From NCBI GenBank assembly GCA_006538405.1, contig BJKQ01000011.1, positions 1,489,501 through 1,553,500 on the forward strand: a stretch of 64,000 nucleotides of DNA, read 5' to 3'. The DNA is from Hansfordia pulvinata (lineage: Eukaryota > Ascomycota > Sordariomycetes > Xylariales). The translations under genes were made by a program, and so were the position numbers. Below, piece after piece: positions 1 through 9,559 of the stretch; position 1 is the stretch's first letter, and the number at the start of each line of letters is the position of its first letter. Below the pieces are notes generated by a model. That model was not told the origin of the DNA and did no database searches. It worked only from the letters and a program-made list of their open reading frames with translations.

Positions 1-1237
1 TTGTTCGTTGCCGCGGGCTGGAGATGGCAAGGCTGATGACCCAGGTTTCGCAAAAGCACCCGCTGCAGAACGCGACCAGGGCAAGACTCGCGCATGCCCA
101 GATGCCGGGATCAGACTGAACCATGGCCAGCGGCCGGATAGGGCCATGCAGATGCAGATGCATAAAGCATGTGCGTGGTGTACCCGCAACCGACCAGCAT
201 CATGTTGCAGTCGCCTCTTGCCTCTTGCCTGGCATGGTTGCGAGACTGGACGGACGGAGCAAAGCAGCATCGCTGATATCGCCTCTGAGCCACCTACAGT
301 CCAACGCGGCCGACCTTGCGATGAGGCATGTGGAGGGTAGGTGCCTTCTGCCGATATTCGAGATGCCGCCGCAGAGTGATGGTGATGAGAAGGGCTGAAG
401 CATCCGAGCTACACGTCTTACCGCCAGCGCAGCAGAAACAACAGCAGCCAGCCAAGTTCAAAACCAGGCGTCGGGACTAAGTCCCTGCACATGTCTGAGT
501 GTGCACATGATGACATAGTTGCGACCCCTGCCAGGTATTACCCTGCCCCCACCCACCCAACACCCACGACAGCAACAATGTCTCACCGAGCCTCACAGCC
601 TGAGCGGCCGTCCGGCGGGAAGCCCACTCGGGTACCCATGCCGTTGGAGATGCTCACCCGGCGCTTGTATCTCCCCCAAACCTCTCATCTGCTGGGATGC
701 GCAACAAATCAACGCCGGCAGAACGGGCTGGGCGGCCGGCCATGTCAGCATGGTTGTATCACCACTGGCGCCATGAGTGACGCCCTGGTGTCGCGCAACG
801 GAACGGCTTATCTGGGTATAAAACGCCCTGAGCTCACGTGGGACAGGCGGCTTGGGTTGGGCTTCTGCGCTGAGCAGAGCCGGGGACGTCGACTTTGTTC
901 ACATGAGGAGCCGACGTCGTCGCCCCCCCCCTTGAAAAAAAAAAAAACCGCGACATGGGACGAGTACTCGCAGGCAGGCGACGTGTGAAGCAGAAACCCG
1001 GGCGGGCAAGAGATCAAGGCGAGCGCGTGGTGGAGCGACTGGAAGGGGCCGGACGAGTGTGAGGTGATCGTCTACCTCTCTGAATGCCGGCCCGGGGTGT
1101 GCGGGATCAAGAAAGCGACACGCAGAAGGTAATCGAGGCCAAAGACGCCGCGCAAGTCTCTCCAGATGCGTCGGTCGGGCACGGATCTTGTTCCCACCGG
1201 GGCAGGTCGCGAGCCCGTCTGCCCCGCCTGCCCGCGT

Positions 1238-1300
1238 CGGTGCCGGTGCCGGTGCCGGTGTCGGTGCGGGCCGGTGCCATTGCCGGTGCCGGTGGCGCCA
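1238..1300. repeat. Imperfect GGTGCC hexanucleotide array
   Basis: GGTGCC and close variants (GGTGTC, GGTGCG) recur about seven times. The array lies in non-coding DNA and is probably a simple microsatellite. Confidence 0.75.
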
Positions 1301-1529
1301 TTTGGCCTCAAAGTGAGGAATCAAGAGCCGGGGCAACGACACAACGCAAAAGCCAGCGTGGCTATGCCGGCGTCGACTTCGCCGTTCGCTCCGTGTCGAG
1401 AAGGCAATTGAGTCGAGAGGCGCGTCCCTCCGTCGCCCCATCTTGCACCTACACACTCGTATGTAAGTACAAACATGCACCTACGCAGTCAACCCACGGA
1501 TGCCTGTGCTGAAATGATGGCTACCTACC

Positions 1530-1564
1530 TACGAGTAAGTAGGTAGCTCAGAGAGCTACTCGTA
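1530..1564. repeat. Bulged inverted repeat built from TACGAGTA/TACTCGTA
   Basis: The left arm reads TACGAG, eight bases, then TAGCTC. The right arm is GAGCTACTCGTA, the exact reverse complement of TACGAGTAGCTC. Twelve paired bases are therefore possible around an AGA loop, with an eight-base bulge on the left arm. Both ends are copies of the octamer enriched across this window. It could be a small hairpin or a two-site protein target. Confidence 0.7.
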
Positions 1565-1848
1565 CCCCTTGAGTTGGTTCTTGTAGTTGGGGTCAACCAG
1601 CGGTGTCTCCCTACTAACGACCTACCTATAAATACCTACCTACTTAAACTAGCGCGGACCTATCTACTGCGTTTCCCGCACTTTGGGCCGACGTCGGCGT
1701 CGAGTGCCGCCACGCCCGCCTTTCGCCTGAGCGGCTACTGGGGCAGCTTGCCGCCGATCCGTGCAGACGATGCCGGCGGCGAGTGGGCGAGCGAGCGGTC
1801 GCTCGGTTGGTTCAGGACGGCCGGGGTGATAAGTGACCGTGGGCGACT

Positions 1849-1868
1849 GAGTGAGTGAGTGAGTGAGT
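1849..1868. repeat. (GAGT)n microsatellite
   Basis: Five tandem GAGT units lie about 150 bases upstream of the MFS transporter start, so they probably fall in its promoter or 5' leader. Confidence 0.8.
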
Positions 1869-2015
1869 GGATGGGTGGGTGACTGCGAGTTCCTCATCAT
1901 CACCACCACCACCACAAACCCCCACCATCACCGCCAACCACCATTCCGTCGCTATTCTTGTGCAACCACACGCTGCATCCTGTCTCGACCTTGCCCGCCC
2001 TGTCCGCTGCTGCGC

Positions 2016-3796
2016 ATGTCTCGCGCAATGCAGGGCTTTAGGTGGTTCTACCACGAGTTCGGGCTCGCCTCGATCCACAGCACCGGCCGCAATGCCTATT
2101 TGCTCATTTTCGCCCGTTTCTGCCGCATGTTCGCCTATGGCACCAATTCCCTGATTCTCGGTATGCGGCTCTCCTTGCGCATCGCGACGGCATAAGAGCG
2201 CGCCAAGCCCCGACCAGCGACTGACTCCAGCCCGCAGCCATCTTCTTTTCGGCCCTTGGCTTCTCCGACCACCAGATCGGCCTGTTCATGACCCTCACGC
2301 TGTTCGGAGATGTGGTTCTGGGCACTTTTATCACGCTCATTGCCGACCGCGCCGGTCGGCGGAATGTCCTTCTCGGCGGCTCCGTGGTCATGGTCATGAG
2401 CGGTGTCATTTTCGCCGTCTTTGAGAACTTCTGGATCCTGTTGTTGGCGGCCGTCCTTGGCGTGATCAGCATCACAGGTGGTGACTTTGGGCCCTTTCGC
2501 AACATTGAGGAGTATGTACATGCCCTTCGTCGCCATTGCGCTCGCCGTGTTGTTGTTGTTGTTGTTGTTGTTGTTGGTGCCCTTGTTTAACAATCGGCCA
2601 GGTCTATCCTGTCTCAGCTCACCACTCCCTCGACGAGGTCCGATGTTCTGGCCTGGTATGTGACTATCTCGCTCTTCGGGTCTGCCCTCGGGAGTGAAGG
2701 TAGCGGCCGTCTTGTCCGCCTTCTGGAGCAGAGGGACGGCTGGACCTCGACTGACGCTTACCATGCCCTATTTTGGGTCTATGCTATCATGGGACTCGTC
2801 AATGCCTTACTCGTGTGCCTCCTCTCCGCGGAATGTGAGCTTGAAAGCCAGCCGCGTGGGTACAGTCAGGTCCCCCATGCCGAGGGAGCCGCTCGGCCTG
2901 GGCGGACCGCCTCCGTGTCTTCGTCGTCGCCTTCGGTGAGCTCAAGGCAGCCGTGGCTTCGGCAGGCATTTGGGTGGCTTTCTCACAGCGTCTCACAGAT
3001 CTCCCGCCCGACGCTATCTGTCATGTTCAAGCTGTGGTTCCTGCTAGCGGTGGACTCGACGGCTGACGGCATGGTTCCCTACTCGATGACCAACTACTTT
3101 ATGGACGTCAAATTCCACCCCGAGAAGTCCACTCTTGGAGATGTTCAGTCGGTAGCCTACCTACTGGGGGCCCTGTCGGCTGTATTTGCAGGGCCCCTGG
3201 CGCGCAAGATCGGACTTATCAACACCATGGTCTTTACACATACCCCCTCTTCGGCGGCTGTGCTGTTGTTTCCATTTCCGCCAGTCTTCTGGCTGACTGC
3301 GATACTGCTTTTCGTTCGAAGCGGACTGAATAACATGGACCAGGCCCCGAGGACAGCCTTCATCGCCGCCGTGGTGAAGCCCGAGGAGCTTACCGCGGTC
3401 ATGGGCATCACAGGGCTGGTCCGCACGCTGGCCTCGATGGCGGGGCCGACGATTACGGGCCTTCTGGCGGCCAACGACCAGTTCTGGATCGCGTACGTGG
3501 CCGCAGGGGCGTGTCGCCTAGCCTACGACTTTGGCCTCTACGCCATGTTTGTCAACATGGACGTGGGCGAGAGCGCCGGTAACCGGGTCGTGGGGTCCCG
3601 GGGGCGGCTCAGCGCGGACGAGGAGCAGCAGGTCCTCGACTTGGACGGAAGCCGCTCGGCGTTGTCGGACAGCAGCGACGAGGGGGACTCGGTCGTAGGG
3701 GACGAAGAAGTGGTGCCAAGGGTAGAGGGCTCTCTGGCCCTACCACACGCACGCGAGTCTGTCCGTAGCCGGAGCCCGCACCGCCACGGCAACTGA
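2016..3796 (+). CDS. MFS transporter, unknown substrate
   Basis: Predicted polytopic membrane transporter of the major facilitator superfamily. Three exons fit: 2016-2160, 2238-2511 and 2602-3796, giving 537 residues. Both joins restore the reading frame and a family-like sequence (NSLILAIFFSALGF at the first, NIEESILSQLTTP at the second). The loop between TM2 and TM3 carries the MFS signature as GxxxDRxGRR (IADRAGRR), and about ten or more hydrophobic segments follow. A central Ser-rich loop separates the two halves. The C-terminal tail (about 90 residues) is hydrophilic with an acidic stretch and a basic end. Intron 2 contains a (GTT)n run. The first ATG has a C at -3; Met5 at 2028 has G at -3 and could be the real start. 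The substrate cannot be told from sequence. Confidence 0.9.
2548..2575 (+). repeat. (GTT)n microsatellite inside intron 2 of the MFS gene
   Basis: About nine GTT units sit in the middle of the 90-base intron 2512-2601. In the unspliced frame they would encode poly-valine, but the flanking splice sites (GTATGT at the donor, CCAG at the acceptor) and the resulting family-like join place the run in the intron. Confidence 0.75.
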
Positions 3797-4440
3797 GGTT
3801 CTCTCCTCTGCAGCACGCGCCCGGGATTGAGTCTACGTCGTAACTGGCGAGACATAAGAGGCAATGTCAGGTAGAAGAGTAGGTATTTTGTATGTTTTCG
3901 TTCTCTGCAACATGCGCATATAATCTGTACAGGCCCGCCCAGGTCGAGATGCGACATAGCCCCTGATCGAAGCCAATGGTGATCAACTGTCTGACGCACC
4001 CAAGACACATCATGGGGCTGCCCGGCTACTTCCTTTTGCACTCGGTCGCGAGTATGTCTTCGAGTATGTGCGTGTGTACCCGCGCACAGCTCTCCCAGAC
4101 CTCGTGCGGCCCCAAATCAGTCAGACAATGCGGCATCTGACCAGGCGCCGTTGGGTACGGGGACGGCAGCTGAACTTTAGACCTGCCCAGCTTCACGAGG
4201 TCGTCCACACGCACAGTAAGCGGCGTCGAGCAGAGACTTTCCACAAGCCGGGTCCACGGGGGAAGGGCAGAGGATGTACTTCACGACTGCCCTCCCTTGC
4301 TTCCACGAAAGTACCCGAGCAACGGGACCCGTGTCCCTTGTCGCTTTGGATGACGCCCGGCGCGTGGTGCCCTGGTCCCCGTCGGCCAAGTCCCTTCTCG
4401 GTCCACTGACGCGGATCACACGTGACATGGCCCGTGTCTT

Positions 4441-4460
4441 TCTCTCTCTCTCTCTCTCTC
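4441..4460. repeat. (TC)10 microsatellite
   Basis: Ten perfect TC units in non-coding DNA. Confidence 0.9.
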
Positions 4461-5097
4461 TACTCACCAAGACAGGGTAGGGTCTGCAACTTGCTTCTGC
4501 AAAGATTCGGTGGAGGCGGACGCGTCGCTTGTCGCGGACTCCCAGCCGACTCGAATCTCCCCCTCTCGGAGATATTCCCGGCCCAACACACCCGACGTCA
4601 CCGCCGGGGGCGGCGGGGAGCCCAAGAGAAGCAGCCCCAGTCTGGCATGCAAGGGGGGGGGGCACTGGCTCACATATTAGGGGTATGGCGGGGAGGCGTG
4701 GCTGCCATATTGGTCTGCCGGGGCGGTTTTTATTCGTGGTCGTGCTCCAAGGTGCGTGAGCAAGGCTGGCCTTGTGATGCGTCGTTAGTCCGACGGACGG
4801 TGACTGTGAGCGGATTCTGCTAGACAAGATGGAAGGGTCCGCTCGGAGAAGCCTTTCTGTTCTTCTGTTTCTCTCCACTTATGTCCAGGTGACTACTTGA
4901 ATAGGTACACAGGAGAGTAACCTGGGTTTGAGGAGGTCATGCCAGGCTCTGTATAGTAAGTGCCTCGATGGAGGGTGGACGAGGATCCTATCCCAGCATT
5001 CCCTGCGAGATTCGTCTGCAGCTCACGAGTTTTTCAAGTCGAAAGACAGACCGTGGGGCCTCGAGGCTGACCCCCTGATGGAACAGGCTGAAAGGGG

Positions 5098-5117
5098 GAG
5101 AGAGAGAGAGAGAGAGA
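5098..5117. repeat. (GA)n microsatellite
   Basis: About ten GA units in intergenic DNA, followed closely by a short GGT run near 5128. Confidence 0.85.
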
Positions 5118-5581
5118 AAGTGACAGTGGTGGTGGTGGTGGAGGGCTTGGATCATGTCTCGAGCCGTGGAACAGCGCATGTCTTGATCAAAGCGGGATAG
5201 GGGCATGGCCCGCCAGGCGGGTTCGTCACTCTGGGAATCCACAGGGTCGGTCATCTCCTCCCATCCTCGTCGTATGTACCCGTGTGTGTCTCTGAGGTCT
5301 GGTTCTGTCCGGAATGGCCTCTACAGTAGGTATGTTAGGACGTGATCAAGATGGCATGAGTCTCACCCCGCCCCCATATCTTGGCTGGAAGGGTCCACGG
5401 GACACCGGACCGGCCTACACGCACCGGCAAGGGGAACGGTATCGTCACGCCATAGAGCACTGAGCCGTAAATTGAGCGAGAAAAGAGCCCCTGCAGGGCG
5501 AAGGCCATGCTCATGTAAGAAAACAACTGGACACGACACAACAAGGCCGTAACCCACCGAGCCGCAGACCCCCTCCCCCTA

Positions 5582-5596
5582 CCCCCCCCCCCCCCC
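5582..5596. repeat. Fifteen-base C tract at the 3' flank of the decarboxylase-like gene
   Basis: An uninterrupted run of C (G on the coding strand of the adjacent gene) starts about 20 bases past that gene's stop codon, so it is likely transcribed as a G tract in the 3' UTR. Confidence 0.8.
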
Positions 5597-5614
5597 TTTT
5601 CAGCCTCTTCCCGC

Positions 5615-6160
5615 CTATTGCTCCTTTGCTCTTGCTGCTTTCTCCTGCTCCTCCTCCTCGGCTCGGGCCCGGCTCTTGCCGCCGAGTTCGCGCTCCACCT
5701 CGCCGCTCTCGGCCAGCTCGTTGAGCGCGCGCTCGGCGACGCGGAAGGCGTCCATGCCGGCGGGCGCGCCGCAGTACGCGGTGGCGTGGACGATGGCCTC
5801 GCGGATCTCGAGCTCGGAGACGCCGTTGCGGCGGGCCCCGCGGACGTGGACGGCCAGCTCGGGGGCCCGGTTGAGCGCCATGAGGATGCCGATGTTGAGC
5901 AGGCTGCGCTGGCGGCGGTCCAGGCCCGGGCGCGTCCAGACGGAGCCCCAGCACTGGCTCGTCACGAGCTCCTGGCCCGCGCGCGCAAAGTCGCTGGCCC
6001 CGGACGACAGGGCGCGGTCGACGTACGCGGGGCCGACGACGGCGCGTCGGACCTCGAGGCCCCGGGCGTACAGGGCGCGGTGGTGCTCGTCGAGGGTTGG
6101 GTCCGGAGGCGCGACCGTGGCGGCGGCGCTGAGGTTGGGGTTGGTTATGTCGTTGCTCAT
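5615..6160 (-). CDS. Carboxymuconolactone decarboxylase (AhpD-like) family protein
   Basis: Single-exon protein of 181 residues in the carboxymuconolactone decarboxylase/AhpD-like superfamily. Family-typical blocks are visible: ELVTSQCWGSVWTRPGLD (residues 64-81), the SLLNIGILMALNR helix (86-98), the HVRGARRNGVSELEIREA block (105-122) and AYCGAPAGMDAF (128-139), where Cys130 lies in the conserved active-site helix. The classical bacterial enzyme decarboxylates gamma-carboxymuconolactone in the protocatechuate branch of the beta-ketoadipate pathway; many fungal relatives have unproven reactions, so the substrate is not assigned. The frame remains open upstream to 6214 but has no ATG there; the first ATG, with A at -3, is at 6160. 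The C-terminal 27 residues are highly charged and lie beyond the usual domain. It is transcribed divergently from the dehydrogenase at 7668. Confidence 0.88.
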   Translation of the reverse strand: MSNDITNPNLSAAATVAPPDPTLDEHHRALYARGLEVRRAVVGPAYVDRALSSGASDFARAGQELVTSQCWGSVWTRPGLDRRQRSLLNIGILMALNRAPELAVHVRGARRNGVSELEIREAIVHATAYCGAPAGMDAFRVAERALNELAESGEVERELGGKSRARAEEEEQEKAARAKEQ

Positions 6161-6346
6161 GATCGCAGGGGGTGAGGATTGAGGAGTTTCGATACTGTTC
6201 GACGCTGCTGACAAGATAAATCTGGCAACGATTATGAGGAGATATCAGAAGGCAGGCACAGGCACGTGTCGGTAGGAATGCACCTTCTGCAGAGGAGGTC
6301 AATTGGAGCGAGGTAAGGAAGGCGACACTCACGACCTTGGATCGTA

Positions 6347-6375
6347 CCTGCCTGCCTGCCTGCCTGCCTGCCTGC
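6347..6375. repeat. (CTGC)n microsatellite
   Basis: About seven CTGC units upstream of the decarboxylase-like gene. A second array of the same unit occurs at 45974-46000. Confidence 0.88.
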
Positions 6376-7040
6376 TGACGTACTTACCCCATCTACCTGC
6401 ACATTGTACAACGATCCGCGATGAAAGCACGACTTGAATGAATGTACCTAACCGAACGAAATAAAGTTGGGTTGCGGGGTTTACGCGGGGACAAGGGCGA
6501 TTGCGACATCCCGTCTATGGTGTTGCTATCTAGGTAAGGTGCCTGTTTTCGTTTCGTGGCCGCCTCGTGGCTCTCGGTAACACGCACACTCGGGGAAGTC
6601 AGGCAGCGCCGCCGCAGTCAAGATGCCATGCTCATCCGGGGCAGGAGACCAAAAAAGAGGGCAGTCCGCTTCTGGAGCGGGCATCTTATTGCGAATGACG
6701 AGGTGGCTTCATTGCCAACAGCAGCAGCAAAGGCAGAGCAGCATTTACACCACCAGGCCCTCCCACACCACGATGCCGGAAAGTTGGTGACGTGAGCGGA
6801 CCGGGTCTTGCGACCATGGCAACGCTCAAGACTCCAATGTCACGTAGATAGGAGCCCTCCGGACCAGAGCCGGTCTATCGAGTTTGTAGCAAGTCATGCT
6901 GAACTTTGTGGGTTCTGTGCACATCATGTGCCCCTTTGTTGCTGCGAAATAGACAACCTACATAGGCAATGGGACAGTCCTTCAACCTGCCAGATATAGC
7001 ACAAGACCCATAAAATAATTCACCCCAGTAGCTCGCTTTA

Positions 7041-7087
7041 TGAGGCCCTCTCCTTGTTACTTAGCTTGATGAGGCCCTCTCCTTGTT
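7041..7087. repeat. Perfect 18-base direct repeat pair
   Basis: TGAGGCCCTCTCCTTGTT occurs at 7041-7058 and again at 7070-7087, separated by 11 bases. It sits about 580 bases upstream of the dehydrogenase start. It may be a local duplication or a doubled regulatory site. Confidence 0.85.
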
Positions 7088-7667
7088 CAAAACCAGCAAC
7101 ACACACTGCCAGCGACAACATGATGCGGCTCTGGCTCAGAGTGGAGTCAGAGGGAGTGCTCGCTGTCAATGGAAACCAAGACTGACCTATTGTCAGAGAT
7201 TTGGAACCTTCCCTATTTGCATCATGACAACTCGCTTTTTCCATCCGGGTTGCCCACCTGACCTACTCACTCTTTGAAGTCGGATGGGAAGCGACCCCGT
7301 GGAAATCGAGCCCCCACTTGGTATGTACCTAAGCACTGCTCAATATCCCGGCTCAGAGTGTCATCACCATACATCTATCATGCTCCAGCTTTGCTCAGCT
7401 CGATCAAACTCGCAACACTCCAGTGGCACAGCACCACGTCAGAGTCCAACAATAACATGTGGAAGCAGAGGGACGCACAGAAGCGGAGACTCCAGCCAGA
7501 AATCCGAACGCACCACCAACAGCCAGCCAGCGGGTCACTCCAACGTGTTCCCAGGTTTCACCCCGGCCGTACCAAGCAGGAGATCGCAAAGCCATCACTG
7601 CTCTGAATCCTAACCTGAGGAGGAGACCACCCCCGCCAGCCTAGGACGCATATCAGAATCATCCATC

Positions 7668-8914
7668 ATGTATGACATCACCGAAACCGCCCGCCAGTCG
7701 CCCCCGCTCGACCTCACCGCCCCCATCAACACCTCGGGCCTGGCAGGCAGGCTCATCGTCATCACCGGCGGCGCCTCGGGCCTAGGCGCCGCCCTCGCCC
7801 GCCACTGGGCAGCACACGGCGCGCACATCGTCGTTGGCGACGTGGCAGACGAGACCGGGCACGCGCTGGTGGCCGAGCTGCGAGAGCTGTCAGAGCCATC
7901 GTCACTGTCGCCACCGCCCTCTACACCCCCTCGGCTTCGTCCCAGAACAGCCATCCCCATCACCACTACATCCACGTCGACGTGACGAGCTGGGAGTCCC
8001 AGGCGAGCCTGTTCGAGGAGGCAGTCCGCCTGAGCCAGCACGGCGGCATCGACGTCGTCGTCGCGTGCGCGGGGTCCGCCGGCGCCCGCCCAGCAGAGCT
8101 CGCCGGGCCGTCCCCAGCGGCGATGGCACCAGAAGCAGCAGGGCGGCTCCCGAAACCGGCCCGGCCCGACTTGAGTGCTCTCGAGGTCAACGTGACGGGG
8201 ACGGTCTACACGGCGTATCTGTCTCTGTTCTGGCTGTCCCGTAACAAAATCAACGACGACGGCGGCGGCGGCGGCAGCAGCAGCAACAGAGGCTCCCCAG
8301 CTCGCGACAGACACCTCCTGCTCGTGGGATCGTGCGCCAGCCTGATGCCCCTGCCCGGCGCGCCCGTATACGCGGCCAGCAAGCACGCTGTGCTGGGCCT
8401 ATTCCGGTCCCTCCGGTCCACCGCCGCGGTGGGAACAGGGAGCGGCGTCCGCGTCAACCTGCTCTGCCCGTACTTCCTCCGGACCGGCATGGCGGCCGGG
8501 TCGTCGGCGCTGGCGCGCGGCGCGCTGCTCGCAGGCACGGCCACGGCGGCGGGCCCGTCCGGCTGCGCCGAGGCCGTCGAGGCCGCCACGCGGCTCGTGG
8601 CGGACCGCGCCGTCGCCGGGCGCGCCGTGGCCACGGCTCGCCGGGTCCGAGTTCGGGGCCACGGCGAAGAAGAGCAGTTCGATGTGCTCGAGATGGCCGA
8701 CGCCGAGGAAGGAGAGGAGCGGAACATGGAGAGAGAAGAAGAAGGGAGCGTCCGGAGCGCCTGGGAGGTGTTCCCGCACGACCTGCAGCGAGTCGAGGCC
8801 TTTGGGTACCGCTTTGTCACGATGCTCGCCGCGGTCCAGCGCGTGCGCGGCTGGGCGGGGTGGATCCGCGACGCGTTGGGCGCCGTCATGTTCGGTCTCG
8901 GGTGGTCTGCTTGA
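7668..8914 (+). CDS. Short-chain dehydrogenase/reductase (SDR), classical type
   Basis: NAD(P)-dependent oxidoreductase with a Rossmann fold. Two exons are needed because the N-terminal and C-terminal halves lie in different frames. The best join is 7668-7888 to 7951-8914 (394 residues), linking the first beta-alpha-beta unit to HVDVTSWE; a donor at 7901 also keeps frame, so the 5' splice site is uncertain by 12 bases. The cofactor motif TGGASGLG is at residues 33-40 and VACAG replaces the usual NNAG near 112. The tetrad can be placed at Asn154 (EVNVTG), Ser201 (LVGSCAS), Tyr214 and Lys218 (YAASK). A Gly/Ser-rich insertion lies between Asn154 and Ser201. The tail after about 300 is Arg/Glu-rich, then hydrophobic (ending in WIRDALGAVMFGLGW), which may touch a membrane. 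It most resembles the 15-hydroxyprostaglandin dehydrogenase-like fungal SDRs; the substrate is unknown. Confidence 0.88.
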
Positions 8915-9559
8915 AGTCGTCGAAAGCTGGAGCCTGGCCAGAGCGGCAGGGAGGCGGTTTTATCGTGCGATTCTGACTTGACGTCTGTGGACGGGCACTT
9001 GTGAGCAGCCGCTGCTGCAGTTCCGTGTACAAGTCGGTCGTAGCCTCCAATCGAGCGCCTCCGTACTCCTTCTCCTAGATTCTGCCCAGTCCATGAGCAG
9101 ACACCTGCTTACTTTAGGGAAGGGTGCTTCCTGGCAGATTGGAGGTCGTAGCTGTTGCGAGCCTGTGAGCCTAAGGCGGCCCCGCATCCATGGATCTTTC
9201 CCCGTGATTGATTAGCAATAAGACCGAACTCCTATTCTGAAGCAAGACCGGGACTCTGAAAAGGAAACAAACTGCAGCTGTGATCGCTCAGAAGTCACAG
9301 CCAAGGACTCATCTCGGCCGTTCCTGCATTCACAAGCGTTGGCGGACGTCCATGGCAGTGTCGTCTGCGCAGGACCAGCGAGCAGAACCAACTAAGGTTG
9401 TCTTTCACAACGGAAGCACATAGGCACCTTCGGCAGTCTCCCCTCACATGCCAAAGGCTTCTTCCGGCTTCGACGTTACTCCGACACCGAATATCAGGTC
9501 GAGCCTCGAACTCCCTCGCCGCAGGAAAAGAACATCTGATCAACGACACCATCAACGAC
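8915..9559. other. Intergenic region between the SDR and GDS-motif genes
   Basis: The downstream frame stays open from 9398 but has no ATG until 9560, so 9398-9559 is read as 5' leader. Nothing else is seen. Confidence 0.6.

Larger units (their letters stand above)
1..2015. other. Intergenic region upstream of the MFS gene
   Basis: No recognisable gene was found. Open frames here are short, overlap on both strands and are low in complexity. The stretch holds a poly-C tract (922-931) followed by poly-A (935-947), a GGTGCC-rich array near 1238-1300, a bulged inverted repeat at 1530-1564, several CCTA/TAGG runs between 1511 and 1650, and a (GAGT)n run at 1849-1868. The last few hundred bases are the likely promoter and leader of the transporter gene that starts at 2016. 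Confidence 0.6.
3797..5614. other. Intergenic region, no recognised gene
   Basis: This lies downstream of the MFS gene and downstream of the convergent decarboxylase-like gene, so both ends are probably 3' flanks. Short frames on both strands show no family. It contains a (TC)10 run at 4441-4460, a ten-base G tract at 4653-4662, a (GA)n run at 5098-5117 and a fifteen-base C tract at 5582-5596. Confidence 0.6.
6161..7667. other. Shared upstream region between divergent decarboxylase-like and dehydrogenase genes
   Basis: No gene recognised. As the two flanking genes point away from each other, both promoters should lie here. It holds a (CTGC)n run (6347-6375), about 190 bases from the start of the minus-strand gene, and an 18-base direct repeat near 7041-7087. 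Confidence 0.6.

Noticed and set aside
5615..6214. Longer N-terminus for the decarboxylase-like protein
   Set aside because: The codon at 6214 is TTG; the first ATG is at 6160.
5511..6332. 273-residue frame overlapping the decarboxylase-like gene in another frame
   Set aside because: Arg/Pro-rich shadow of the GC-rich coding sequence; the family match is in the other frame.
2016..8914. MFS, decarboxylase-like and SDR genes as part of a secondary-metabolite cluster
   Set aside because: No polyketide, peptide or terpene synthase and no pathway regulator nearby; gene orientations and spacing give no support.
9398..9559. Extra 54 N-terminal residues on the GDS-motif protein
   Set aside because: The frame opens at TTG and has no ATG before 9560; treated as leader.
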